This document shows, piece after piece, positions 41,651-49,030 of a stretch of 64,000 nucleotides of DNA (the stretch's first letter is position 1; each line of letters starts with the position of its first letter). Both the position numbers and the translations under genes were made by a program. The stretch is from Nocardia vulneris (lineage in GTDB: Bacteria; Actinomycetota; Actinomycetes; Mycobacteriales; Mycobacteriaceae). The notes under the pieces are model-generated. The model saw only the letters and a program-made list of their open reading frames with translations. It made no database searches and was not told where the DNA came from. The DNA is taken from positions 62,001 to 126,000 of the forward strand of contig NZ_BDCI01000017.1 in the NCBI RefSeq assembly GCF_001613425.1. Reading direction: 5' to 3'.

Positions 41651-43635
41651 TCGCCTGCCGCCACCATGTGAGCCGGGGCCAGGCCGACGCCGAAAGTGCG
41701 GGCCAGGCGCAGATTGTCGTTGTAGGCGATCTCGAAGACCTGCCGCCGGGCCGCGTCGTTGAGATAGGCCCGGTTGGTGTCGACCAGAATCACCGGGGCG
41801 GGGGTGTCCGGCGCGAGCGGCTCGAGCAATGCGACCCGGTTTGTCTCCCTGCCGGTTTCGGCATCGATACCGTGCAGCACACCGTCCGGGGTCAACGCCA
41901 GGATCGCCGCGCCCTCCCCTGCCGTGTTCACGGCGACGACCGGGCCGATCGGCGCCAGTATCCATCGCCGCTTCCGCACGTCGAGCAGCCAGAGGCCCTG
42001 CTGCCCGGCGGGTGCGGTGAGCGTCGCGCTGCCCGGACGATGGGTGAACGCCGTGGCCCGCTCGGCGGCGGCGTCTTGCGGGTAGCGGATCTTCTCGCCG
42101 ACGAACTTGCCGTCGTGCCGCGTTACGACGAGAGCACCGTCCGCACAACCGAATACGACACCGCGGCGGGTCACCGATTGTCCGCGCGGGTCCGGGCACG
42201 GTTCGGTGATCGCCTCGACCGCGGCGTTGTCGCGCGTGCGTACCTGCACCCCGGCGCCCGTGACGACCAGCAGGTGCTCGGCGTAGGGCAGCGCGGCGCC
42301 GTCGGCGATCCGGACCCGCTCGACGATCGAGCCCTGATCGAGCGCGGCGCGATCCAGCACCAGCGTCCCACCACCGTCGAGTTGCAGCGCGGCCACCACG
42401 GGATCGCTGTGCGCGACGCTCACCCGTCCGTCGACCGTACCGACGTCGCGGATCGGCGCGCGGTAGTAGTGCACGTGGTCACCGTGATCGACCAGCCAGC
42501 TGCCGCTGTCCACGATGCGCGTCGAATTCGCCGCGCTCACATAGCCGTAGCGCCCGTCACCGGCGATGGCGCGCAGGCCCTCGGCCTTTCCCGCATCCTC
42601 GGCTTTCTCGGTGGTGAGATCCAGGACCTGGATCGCCCCCGTGCTCCGGTCGGCGAGAACCAGCCGCGACTGTGGTTCGGCCGTCTCCTCGGCGCCGGCC
42701 ACGTAACCATGCGGCGTCTCGACCACGGCGGGCGGCTCCGTGGCTGTTCCGCAGCCGGCCAGCGGCAGCACGGCCAACGCGCTCGCGGTCGCCGCGGCAG
42801 TGCGAACTCCCCTGCCACGCAACCGGTCACGGATCGAAGCCGCGAGCGCGGAAAGGAAGAACAGCCCCACCGCCACCGCGGCGATGGTGGCCCCACCCGC
42901 CGTGCCCGCATGCCAGGAAATCAGCAGGCCCGTCACCGTGGCGAGGCCGCCGAGCACCGCGGCGAGCGCCATCACCGTCGGAATCCGGTCGGCCCAGTAG
43001 GTGGCGGCCGCCGGGGGCGCGATGAGCAGGCCGAAAACCAGCAAGGTGCCGACGATGTGGAACGACGCCACGATGGCCAGCGTCACCAAGCCCACCAGCG
43101 TCACATGCGCGAGCCGCGGCCGCAGTCCGAGGGTGTGTGCGGTGCGCGCATCGAAGGTCGACGCGACGAACGCGCGATGACCGAGCGCGGCGAGCAGGCC
43201 CGCGAGCAACAACGCCACCACGAGGTACACCAGATCCGTTGTGCGCACGGCGAATACGTCGCCGAACAGGAAGCCGGTCAGATCCGCGGCGAACGACCGC
43301 GACCGCGACACGATGACCACGCCCACCGCGAGCATGCCGACGAACAGCAATCCGATGCCGGTATCCGCGGACAGCCGCCGATTGCGACCCAACGCCGAGA
43401 CGCCCAAAGCCATTGCGAGACAACTAATTGCCGCACCGATCAGCAGATTGCCACCGACCAGCGACGCCACCGCGACGCCGGGCAGCATGCCGTGCGCCAT
43501 CGCATCCCCCAGAAAGGCCATGCCGCGCACGACGACCCACGTGCCGGCCAGGGCGCAGATACCCGAGACGAGCAGGCCGCTCCAGAGCGCCCGTTGCACA
43601 AAAGCCACCTCGAACGGGGCGAACAGCCAATCCAT
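41647..43635 (-). CDS. aztB: AztB permease fused to a second AztD-like propeller
   Basis: This 662-residue protein is unusual. Residues 1-270 are a complete zinc/manganese ABC permease (ABC-3 type) with about eight helices and the conserved GDAMAHGMLPGVAVA segment near 43. Residues 295-662 are an AztD-like beta-propeller with VDHGDHVHYYRAP near 382, EPCPDPRGQSVTRRGVVFGCADGALVVTR near 477-505 and a C-terminal VDTNRAYLNDAARRQVFEIAY. Between them a basic RGRGVR, a hydrophobic stretch and LAGC (Cys 295) look exactly like a lipoprotein signal. An in-frame TTG at 42822 could start a separate lipoprotein, but no ribosome site is seen. Normal AztB is about 280 residues. Confidence 0.8.
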   Translation of the reverse strand: MDWLFAPFEVAFVQRALWSGLLVSGICALAGTWVVVRGMAFLGDAMAHGMLPGVAVASLVGGNLLIGAAISCLAMALGVSALGRNRRLSADTGIGLLFVGMLAVGVVIVSRSRSFAADLTGFLFGDVFAVRTTDLVYLVVALLLAGLLAALGHRAFVASTFDARTAHTLGLRPRLAHVTLVGLVTLAIVASFHIVGTLLVFGLLIAPPAAATYWADRIPTVMALAAVLGGLATVTGLLISWHAGTAGGATIAAVAVGLFFLSALAASIRDRLRGRGVRTAAATASALAVLPLAGCGTATEPPAVVETPHGYVAGAEETAEPQSRLVLADRSTGAIQVLDLTTEKAEDAGKAEGLRAIAGDGRYGYVSAANSTRIVDSGSWLVDHGDHVHYYRAPIRDVGTVDGRVSVAHSDPVVAALQLDGGGTLVLDRAALDQGSIVERVRIADGAALPYAEHLLVVTGAGVQVRTRDNAAVEAITEPCPDPRGQSVTRRGVVFGCADGALVVTRHDGKFVGEKIRYPQDAAAERATAFTHRPGSATLTAPAGQQGLWLLDVRKRRWILAPIGPVVAVNTAGEGAAILALTPDGVLHGIDAETGRETNRVALLEPLAPDTPAPVILVDTNRAYLNDAARRQVFEIAYNDNLRLARTFGVGLAPAHMVAAGE

Positions 43636-43649
43636 GGGACATACAGTAG

Positions 43650-43668
43650 AATGAAAATGATTGTCATT
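43650..43668. promoter_or_regulatory. Zur box in the aztB-aztA divergent promoter
   Basis: The 19-bp near-palindrome AATGAAAAT-G-ATTGTCATT differs from perfect symmetry at one position and matches the Fur/Zur box type. It sits in the 47-bp gap between the two divergent az genes and can shut both when zinc is plentiful. On the minus strand a TACTGT -10 box lies near 43643-43648, close enough to the aztB ATG for a leaderless mRNA. Confidence 0.8.
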
Positions 43669-43682
43669 ACAAGTGAGGTGTG

Positions 43683-44348
43683 ATGTCCCCTACCCCCGAC
43701 CCCGTCGCGATCCGGCTGTCCGGGCTGTTCGCGGGCTACCGCGGCCGTGCCGTCCTGCACGACGTGACCGCCGAGATCCCCCGGGGCAAGGTCACCGCCC
43801 TCGTCGGGCCGAACGGGTCCGGGAAGTCGACCCTGCTCGCGGTGCTCGCCGGGGTGCTCGCGCCGACCGCGGGGACCGTCGCGCACACCTACCGGCACCG
43901 GCCCGCGTTCGTGGTGCAGCACACCAGCGTGCCGCCGACGCTGCCGATCACCGTGCGCCAGACCGTGGCCATGGGACGGTGGGCGCATCGCGGTCCGTGG
44001 CGGCGGTTGACCCGCGCCGATCGCGACCTCGTCGACACCTGCCTCGGCCGTCTCGACCTCACCGAACTGGCAGCCCGCAGACTGGACGACCTTTCCGGCG
44101 GCCAGCGGCAGCGTGTGCTGCTCGCCCGCGCGCTCGCGCAAGAAGCCGAGGTGCTCCTGCTCGACGAACCGGCCGCCGGATTGGATTCGGCCACCCAGCA
44201 AGAGATCTCACGCATCCTGCGCGAGATCAGCGCCGACGGGGTAACCGTGCTGCAGGCCACCCACGACGCCACGGAAGCCGCCCGGGCGGACCACCGTCTC
44301 ACCCTGCGCGCGGGCGTCGTGGTGACCGAGGCGGCCCACGCCCGATGA
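43683..44348 (+). CDS. aztA: AztA ATPase of zinc ABC importer
   Basis: This 221-residue ABC ATPase has its Walker A in VGPNGSGKSTLL near residue 41, a Q-loop at VVQHTSVPPTLPIT, the signature DDLSGGQRQRV near 138, Walker B in VLLLDEPAAGLDS near 160, and the switch His in QATHDATE near 194. It powers zinc import through AztB. GAGG lies before ATG 43683. The gene is divergent from aztB with only 47 bp between, sharing one Zur box. In most az loci the four genes run in one direction. Confidence 0.9.
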   Translation: MSPTPDPVAIRLSGLFAGYRGRAVLHDVTAEIPRGKVTALVGPNGSGKSTLLAVLAGVLAPTAGTVAHTYRHRPAFVVQHTSVPPTLPITVRQTVAMGRWAHRGPWRRLTRADRDLVDTCLGRLDLTELAARRLDDLSGGQRQRVLLARALAQEAEVLLLDEPAAGLDSATQQEISRILREISADGVTVLQATHDATEAARADHRLTLRAGVVVTEAAHAR

Positions 44349-44413
44349 GCGCGACCACGCCTTCGCGGGCTCGCGCCGAGCGGCGCAGCGAGCTGCGACG
44401 GCGGCGCCGGTAA
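44345..44413 (+). CDS. Arg-rich micro-ORF overlapping aztA
   Basis: A 22-residue frame starts at the ATG that overlaps the aztA stop (ATGA) and contains nine arginines, seven in the last half. Overlap of this kind favours translational coupling, but the length is too short for coding statistics. It may be chance or a small regulatory peptide. No family is recognised. Confidence 0.2.
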   Translation: MSATTPSRARAERRSELRRRRR

Positions 44414-44425
44414 CCGCGGAACGGG

Positions 44426-44956
44426 TCAGTCGGTGGGCAACTCTCCCTGCGCTGTCAGGGCGGACAATACGGCCGGACGGACGTAGTCGCGAAGCGTGGC
44501 CAGTGCGCCCATGCCCTCGAAATGTGCTGCAGCGACGGCGAAGTCGTCATCCAGCACGACTCCGGCCGCGTGCAGTTCCGCGGACAGCAGTCCGAGGGTG
44601 CCGCTGATGGCGGGAGCAGGACGCCACGTGTCGTCGTCGCGGTCCGGCGGAGTGGCACGGTATTCGATCTCCAGCGCTCGGCCGGTCCGCTGCACGTCCG
44701 GATGATCTTCCACGCGAGCCGTACGCGCCAACTCCTCGTCCAGGTTGTCCCATTCCAAGGGGCTCCAGGCCTCTTCGGGCGGCACCTCGGCGCGCTCGTC
44801 CGCACCGAGCGCATGGACCGTGAAATAGGACGGGCGATACTCCTCGAACCAGCGGATCACGACGCGGACCACTGCGCCGGCGGGGGGATTCGCCTTCAGG
44901 TCCGCGGCGATCGCCCGAGCCAGCGCCGCCGAGTACTCCTCTTCCCGCACACTCAC
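44426..44956 (-). CDS. Hypothetical protein
   Basis: This 176-residue protein has no recognised family. It is acidic and soluble, with a likely helix at residues 1-20 (SVREEEYSAALARAIAADL), a strand-like segment VVRVVIRWFEEYRPSYFTVHALG near 30, and helices rich in Asp and Glu after that. It resembles small single-domain proteins of the DUF4303/SUKH-like kind in tone but no motif was confirmed. The start is GTG 44956 or GTG 44950, and neither has a clear ribosome site. It ends 12 bases after the micro-ORF on the other strand. Confidence 0.6.
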   Translation of the reverse strand: MSVREEEYSAALARAIAADLKANPPAGAVVRVVIRWFEEYRPSYFTVHALGADERAEVPPEEAWSPLEWDNLDEELARTARVEDHPDVQRTGRALEIEYRATPPDRDDDTWRPAPAISGTLGLLSAELHAAGVVLDDDFAVAAAHFEGMGALATLRDYVRPAVLSALTAQGELPTD

Positions 44957-45025
44957 CGGCGCAGCGTACCCGACACATCCGGGCAATTGGTCGCGCGCAG
45001 CGTGCCTACGCGTCCGCGGTTCGAG

Positions 45026-45294
45026 CTATGCGGCGCGGCGGGCTGCGACGGCCGCGACGATGATCAGCAAGGCGATCATGGTGGCCAGCAACGGAGTCCA
45101 CCACCAGCGGGCGCCGATGCAGACCAGCAGGGCGATCGCCGCGAGGGCGGCTATGCCCGGCGGAAAGCCGAGGAACTTCGCCGGGTCGGCGCTCGCCGCC
45201 GCCATACCGCGGCGATGCCGAAAACGATGACCGCGAGGAAACTCAGCATCTGCAACCACGCGGCAAGAAACTCGACGGTCGCGGCCGGCGTCAC
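45026..45294 (-). pseudogene. Frameshifted small membrane protein
   Basis: Two reading frames each hold one half of a hydrophobic protein. From GTG 45294 one frame reads a membrane helix (AAWLQMLSFLAVIVFGIAAVW) and then runs out of membrane sequence. A second frame from about 45220 continues with ADPAKFLGFPPGIAALAAIALLVCIGARWWW and two more helices to the stop at 45026. They would join into a single protein of about 90 residues if one base were restored near the GCGGCGGCG run at about 45205-45220. This is either a real decayed gene or a sequencing error in that run. Confidence 0.6.
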
Positions 45295-45494
45295 GAGCCT
45301 GCTCGCGAAGTCCGCGCACGGCCGGATCGGCTACGCGCTGCTGTCTCGCGCCCCCGCGAACCGGCCGGGCGACGGTGGCCGCCCCGACACCTCCGGGCAA
45401 CCGCTCGCGCGCAGTCGGTGCGGCACCGCCCATCGTGGAATCGAGTAGTGCCCTACTCGCGTGACCTGCGATTATTCGGCGAACTATCGAGGGT

Positions 45495-46007
45495 ATGAAG
45501 TATCGAATCATTACCGCGCTGGGACTGGCCGCAGTCTCCAGCGTTGTGCTCACCGCTTGCCCGGGCACCTCCAGTGTGCCCGGCACGAACCTGCTCGATC
45601 TGATCAATCAGAAGCGGGCGGCTCACCATTGCAACCCGGTGTCGGGTGACGACCAGTTGCGCGTCGCGGCCGAACGGCACGCCGTCGATATCCGGGAGCA
45701 CCCGGATCATTACGGTCCGCCCGGCACCGACCCGCCGCTGCACGATATCCACACCGGCACCGATAATTCCGACGGCGGCGCACGCATCGCCGCGGCGGGC
45801 TACGCACCGTTGATCCGCTGGGGCGAAATCATCTATTGGGCGGGCGGGCCACCCGGAAATACCCCGCAGGCCACCATCGACTGGTGGATGCAAAGCGACG
45901 ACCACCGAGAGCAGATCGAAACCTGCGAATACACCCACGCCGGTATCGGACTGCTATACCCCGGCGGCACCAAATGGATCGCGGTGGTGAACTTCGCCTC
46001 CCACTAG
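45495..46007 (+). CDS. CAP (SCP/PR1) domain lipoprotein
   Basis: This 170-residue CAP-superfamily protein has a lipoprotein signal of 22 residues ending VLTAC. The CAP domain starts LLDLINQKRAAHHCNPVSGDDQLRVAAERHAVDIREH (helix 1 and the first His) and contains IRWGEIIYWAGGPPGNTPQATIDWWMQSDDHREQIETCEYTHAGIGLLYPGG, with the family's Glu, His and Ser-x-x-HR pattern. CAP proteins bind lipids or act on the cell envelope. There is no clear ribosome site. It stands alone, 150 bases before the repeat-peptide gene. Confidence 0.85.
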   Translation: MKYRIITALGLAAVSSVVLTACPGTSSVPGTNLLDLINQKRAAHHCNPVSGDDQLRVAAERHAVDIREHPDHYGPPGTDPPLHDIHTGTDNSDGGARIAAAGYAPLIRWGEIIYWAGGPPGNTPQATIDWWMQSDDHREQIETCEYTHAGIGLLYPGGTKWIAVVNFASH

Positions 46008-46157
46008 TGCCCCTCGAGCGGGCCACACCGGCGCGGCAGTGTACTGCGGCGACGTTCCCGATCGCTCGGGAATCTTTCCCGAATCTTCCCGAATCACCTT
46101 GGCATGCCCAGGAAGTCGCGGCCGATAGCCTGCCTGTAGCCGAGGAAAGGGAAGCTC

Positions 46158-46451
46158 ATGGCCGTGATGGACAATCCGGAAGTCCCACCCGCGATCCACG
46201 TGCGCGTGGAACAGGAAGCGGAACGGAACTACTCGGCCCGCCCGATCGGCGAGGTGTCGGTGACGATATCGGCCGGGCTCGCCGACGATTTCCTGAATCG
46301 TCCCGCCGGGCTGGTCAGCAGCGGTCCCGGCGCGGACGACGACGCGCCGGACGTGCTCGCCGACGCGGACGCGGTCGCCTCCGCGGGGCTGGTCGACGAA
46401 TTCGTCAACCGCCCAGCAGAACTCGTCAGCAGTGCGCGGGACGACGCATGA
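46158..46451 (+). CDS. Repeat-containing small protein, putative modified-peptide precursor
   Basis: This 97-residue protein, acidic in its second half, has two 18-residue repeats at residues 38-55 and 75-92. They share 14 of 18 positions: Ser-Ala-Gly-Leu, Asp, Phe, then Asn-Arg-Pro-Ala and Leu-Val-Ser-Ser. The repeat units are 37 residues apart. Residues 1-37 could be a leader (RVEQEAERNYSARPIGEV). An AAGGGA ribosome site precedes ATG 46158. Its stop overlaps the JmjC gene start (ATGA), so the two are made together. The layout fits a multi-core precursor whose Asn, Arg or Pro residues are hydroxylated by the partner enzyme. This is inference and no known RiPP family is matched. Confidence 0.7.
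   Translation: MAVMDNPEVPPAIHVRVEQEAERNYSARPIGEVSVTISAGLADDFLNRPAGLVSSGPGADDDAPDVLADADAVASAGLVDEFVNRPAELVSSARDDA
46269..46433 (+). repeat. Two in-frame 54-bp coding repeats
   Basis: The 18-codon units at 46269-46322 and 46380-46433 are 111 bases apart and similar in protein more than in DNA, which suggests selection on the peptide sequence. Confidence 0.75.
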
Positions 46452-47620
46452 CCGCCGTCGCGGCCGGGTTCGGCTTCGCCGACTGGTTCGCACCGCTCAC
46501 GCTGCCGGAGTTCAACCGCGACGTGCTCGGCCGCCGGACCCTGGTGACCCCGCCACGTCCCGAACTGGCAGAGCGGCTCAGCCAGGCACTCGAGATCCGA
46601 ACTGCCCAGGACCTGTTCGACAAACGGGTCCGGCAGGTCTCGGCGTGGTTCCCGCGCCTCGACGGCGCGATCAGCTCGGCGATCATCCAGCCCGACACCG
46701 CCAAACGCTTCTACGACGCCGGAACGACCCTGTTCTATCAGGAGGTCGCCGAGTTCGATCCGTTCGCCCGCGAGGCGGCGGCCGCGTTCGGCGTTTCCGC
46801 CAAATCGGCGAAATGCCAACTGTTCTGCAACCGTCCCGGCGCGGTGACAGCCGTGCATTTCGATCCGATCGACGTGGTCACGGTACAGCTGAGCGGCCGC
46901 AAGACGTGGCGCGTCGCGCCGAACTCGTTCGCACCCGCGCCGTTGGAAGGGTGGTCGACGAAGGAGTCGGTGCCGCCGGTGCTGCGCCTCTACGCCGATG
47001 GACCGCGCCCCACCGCCATTCCCGGCGACGCGACCGAGTTCGTCCTCGAACCCGGTGCGGTACTGCATGTTCCGCGCGGCTACTGGCACGAGACCGCCTC
47101 CGATCAGGATTCGATCTCCCTGCACATCCTCCTGATCCCACCGTTGCGGCTCGATTTCCTGCTCGCCGCGCTGCGCAACGAGTTGCTGCGCGACCCGTAC
47201 TGGCGTGAATCGGCGTACGACTGCAGCGGATTCGACTGGCTGGGCCCCGCGCGGGACGCCTTCGCGACCGCGGTCGACCGGATCGATATCGCGGATCTCA
47301 CCCGGGCGCCGCTGCCCGACCATCCCGTACAGCTCGGCACGACCTTTGTGCGGGCCGGTCAATCGTGCCTGAGTATCGACTCGGCAGACGCGGCGAGCGC
47401 GCGAATAGCCGTGACCGCCTTCGGCTTCAGTGCGACGTCCACCTCGACGACCAGCGTCGACCGGCGACTGCTACCGCCCTGTCGCTGGCTGAACGCCCTC
47501 GAAACGGGCACCATGGTCGACGTCGCCGACCTCGTCACCGCCTTCCCCGAACTCCCCAAGCCCGACGCCCAGGACCTGCTCGCCTTCTTCGAACGAGCGA
47601 GACTCCTCCGGCGATGCTGA
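46448..47620 (+). CDS. JmjC/cupin 2-oxoglutarate-dependent oxygenase
   Basis: This 390-residue JmjC-like double-stranded beta-helix protein has its iron site at His137 and Asp139 (in AVHFDPIDV), with His214 in HVPRGYWHETAS. Lys152 in GRKTWRV is placed to bind 2-oxoglutarate. Residues 1-130 hold the usual N-terminal helices and LFCNRPGA strand. The C-terminal 160 residues (from about 230) are a winged-helix-like region as in bacterial ribosomal-oxygenase relatives of RoxA/YcfD, ending with PCRWLNALETGTMVDVADLV. Such enzymes hydroxylate Arg, His or Asn residues in proteins. The ATGA overlap with the repeat protein makes that its likely substrate. Confidence 0.88.
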   Translation: MTAVAAGFGFADWFAPLTLPEFNRDVLGRRTLVTPPRPELAERLSQALEIRTAQDLFDKRVRQVSAWFPRLDGAISSAIIQPDTAKRFYDAGTTLFYQEVAEFDPFAREAAAAFGVSAKSAKCQLFCNRPGAVTAVHFDPIDVVTVQLSGRKTWRVAPNSFAPAPLEGWSTKESVPPVLRLYADGPRPTAIPGDATEFVLEPGAVLHVPRGYWHETASDQDSISLHILLIPPLRLDFLLAALRNELLRDPYWRESAYDCSGFDWLGPARDAFATAVDRIDIADLTRAPLPDHPVQLGTTFVRAGQSCLSIDSADAASARIAVTAFGFSATSTSTTSVDRRLLPPCRWLNALETGTMVDVADLVTAFPELPKPDAQDLLAFFERARLLRRC

Positions 47621-47638
47621 ACGGCCCGCACCGCCGAG

Positions 47639-47668
47639 CACGGCCCGGAACCTGAGTTCCGGGCCGTG
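47639..47668. terminator. Bidirectional hairpin terminator
   Basis: A perfect 13-bp stem CACGGCCCGGAAC / GTTCCGGGCCGTG closes a four-base loop between the convergent JmjC gene and UDP-glucose dehydrogenase gene. It should stop transcription from both sides. Confidence 0.85.
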
Positions 47669-47672
47669 CGGG

Positions 47673-48995
47673 TCAGCCGGCGAGCCCTAGATCGGTCAGC
47701 TTCGGGCCGGCTCGGCCGACTCGGTCACAGGACAGGCCTGCCAGGTGCAGGACGATGGGGTCCAGGTGATTTCGGGCGTCGATCACCGCACGACCGCTGA
47801 GCAGGCCGGCCATCCGCTTCCAGTCCAGGTCGCGGAATTCGGGCCATTCGGTGAGCAGCATGATCGCCGCCGCACCGTGTGCCACGTGGTAGGCGGTCTC
47901 CATGACCCGCAAGCGATCCGGCGTGCCGGGCACCGCGGCGCGGACGCTGGGATCGTAGGCGCGCACGTCGGCACCCTCGGCGAGCAGCCGATCCGCGATC
48001 GCCAGCGCCGGTGAGTCCCGCAGGTCGTCGGTGCCTGCCTTGAAGGTCAAGCCCAGCAACCCGATTCGTACGCCCGCCAAGCTGCCGCCGACCGCTTGGC
48101 GCACCTTGTCCACCACCAGGTCGCGCTGTCTGGCATTGGTGTCGATGGCCGCCCGCAGCAGCGGGAAATCGCAGCCGGCCGTTTCCGCCGAACGCAACAG
48201 TGCGTGTGTGTCTTTGGGCAGACAAGACCCGCCCCACCCCGGGCCGGGACGGAGAAACTCCTTCCCGATTCGCTGGTCGTATCCCATGCCCGCGGTCACG
48301 TCGCTAATATCCGCGCCGAGACATTCGCACAACTCCGCGATGGCGTTCACGTAGGACAGTCGCGTGGCCAGATAGCAGTTGGCCGCGTACTTGATCAGCT
48401 CCGCGCTTGCCGCACCGGTCAGCAGCACGGGCGCGTCGAGCGGGCCGTACAGCGCGGCGACCCGTTCGGCCGCTGCGGGATCGTTCGAGCCGACCACGAT
48501 CCGGTCGGGGCTCAGGAAGTCGCGGATCGCGGACCCTTCCCGCAGGAACTCCGGGTTGGAGACGACCGCCACGTCGTCTCGGCCGATCACCCCGCCGAGG
48601 CGCACCGCGGTGCCGACGGGCACGGTCGACTTGTTCACGACGACACAGCCGGGCCGCAATTCGTCGCGCACCTCCGCGATGACGGCCTCCAACGTCCGCA
48701 GGTCCGCCGCGCCGTCGGCACCCATCGGCGTCGGGACGCACAGGATGACGAACTCGGCGGCGGTCACCGCCGCGCCGGCGCCGAGCACGAAACTCAGTCG
48801 CCCCGAAGCCAATCCGTCCACGACGAGTTCACACATCCCCGGTTCCGCGATGGTCGACGCACCGCCGGACAAGGTTTCGATCTTCGCCGGGTCGACGTCC
48901 GCGCACACCACGCGATGGCCCAGCGAGGCCAAGCACACCGCCGTCGTCAGTCCGACGTAGCCGGCGCCGACGACAGCGATATCAGTTTTGAACAC
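47673..48995 (-). CDS. ugd: UDP-glucose 6-dehydrogenase
   Basis: This 440-residue nucleotide-sugar dehydrogenase carries an NAD motif AVVGAGYVGLTTAVCLASLG at the N-terminus, VPTPMGADGAADL and NKSTVPVGTA in the middle, and SNPEFLREGSAI. The central helix AELIKYAANCYLATRLSYVNAIAELCE and the catalytic Cys in GPGWGGSCLPKDTHAL near residue 257 follow. It converts UDP-glucose to UDP-glucuronate with two NAD. GTG 48995 is chosen, nine bases after AAGGAG; an ATG at 49004 touches that site. It is the last gene of the minus-strand operon and supplies a nucleotide sugar acid to the unknown pathway. Confidence 0.93.
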   Translation of the reverse strand: MFKTDIAVVGAGYVGLTTAVCLASLGHRVVCADVDPAKIETLSGGASTIAEPGMCELVVDGLASGRLSFVLGAGAAVTAAEFVILCVPTPMGADGAADLRTLEAVIAEVRDELRPGCVVVNKSTVPVGTAVRLGGVIGRDDVAVVSNPEFLREGSAIRDFLSPDRIVVGSNDPAAAERVAALYGPLDAPVLLTGAASAELIKYAANCYLATRLSYVNAIAELCECLGADISDVTAGMGYDQRIGKEFLRPGPGWGGSCLPKDTHALLRSAETAGCDFPLLRAAIDTNARQRDLVVDKVRQAVGGSLAGVRIGLLGLTFKAGTDDLRDSPALAIADRLLAEGADVRAYDPSVRAAVPGTPDRLRVMETAYHVAHGAAAIMLLTEWPEFRDLDWKRMAGLLSGRAVIDARNHLDPIVLHLAGLSCDRVGRAGPKLTDLGLAG

Positions 48996-49030
48996 AGCAT
49001 TCATCTCCTTGATCGTGCGAACGGGCGATA

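Noticed and set aside
46050..46100. TTCCCGAATC repeats upstream of the repeat-peptide gene as an operator
   Set aside because: Two direct copies about nine bases apart are suggestive but short and without symmetry; too weak to list as a site.
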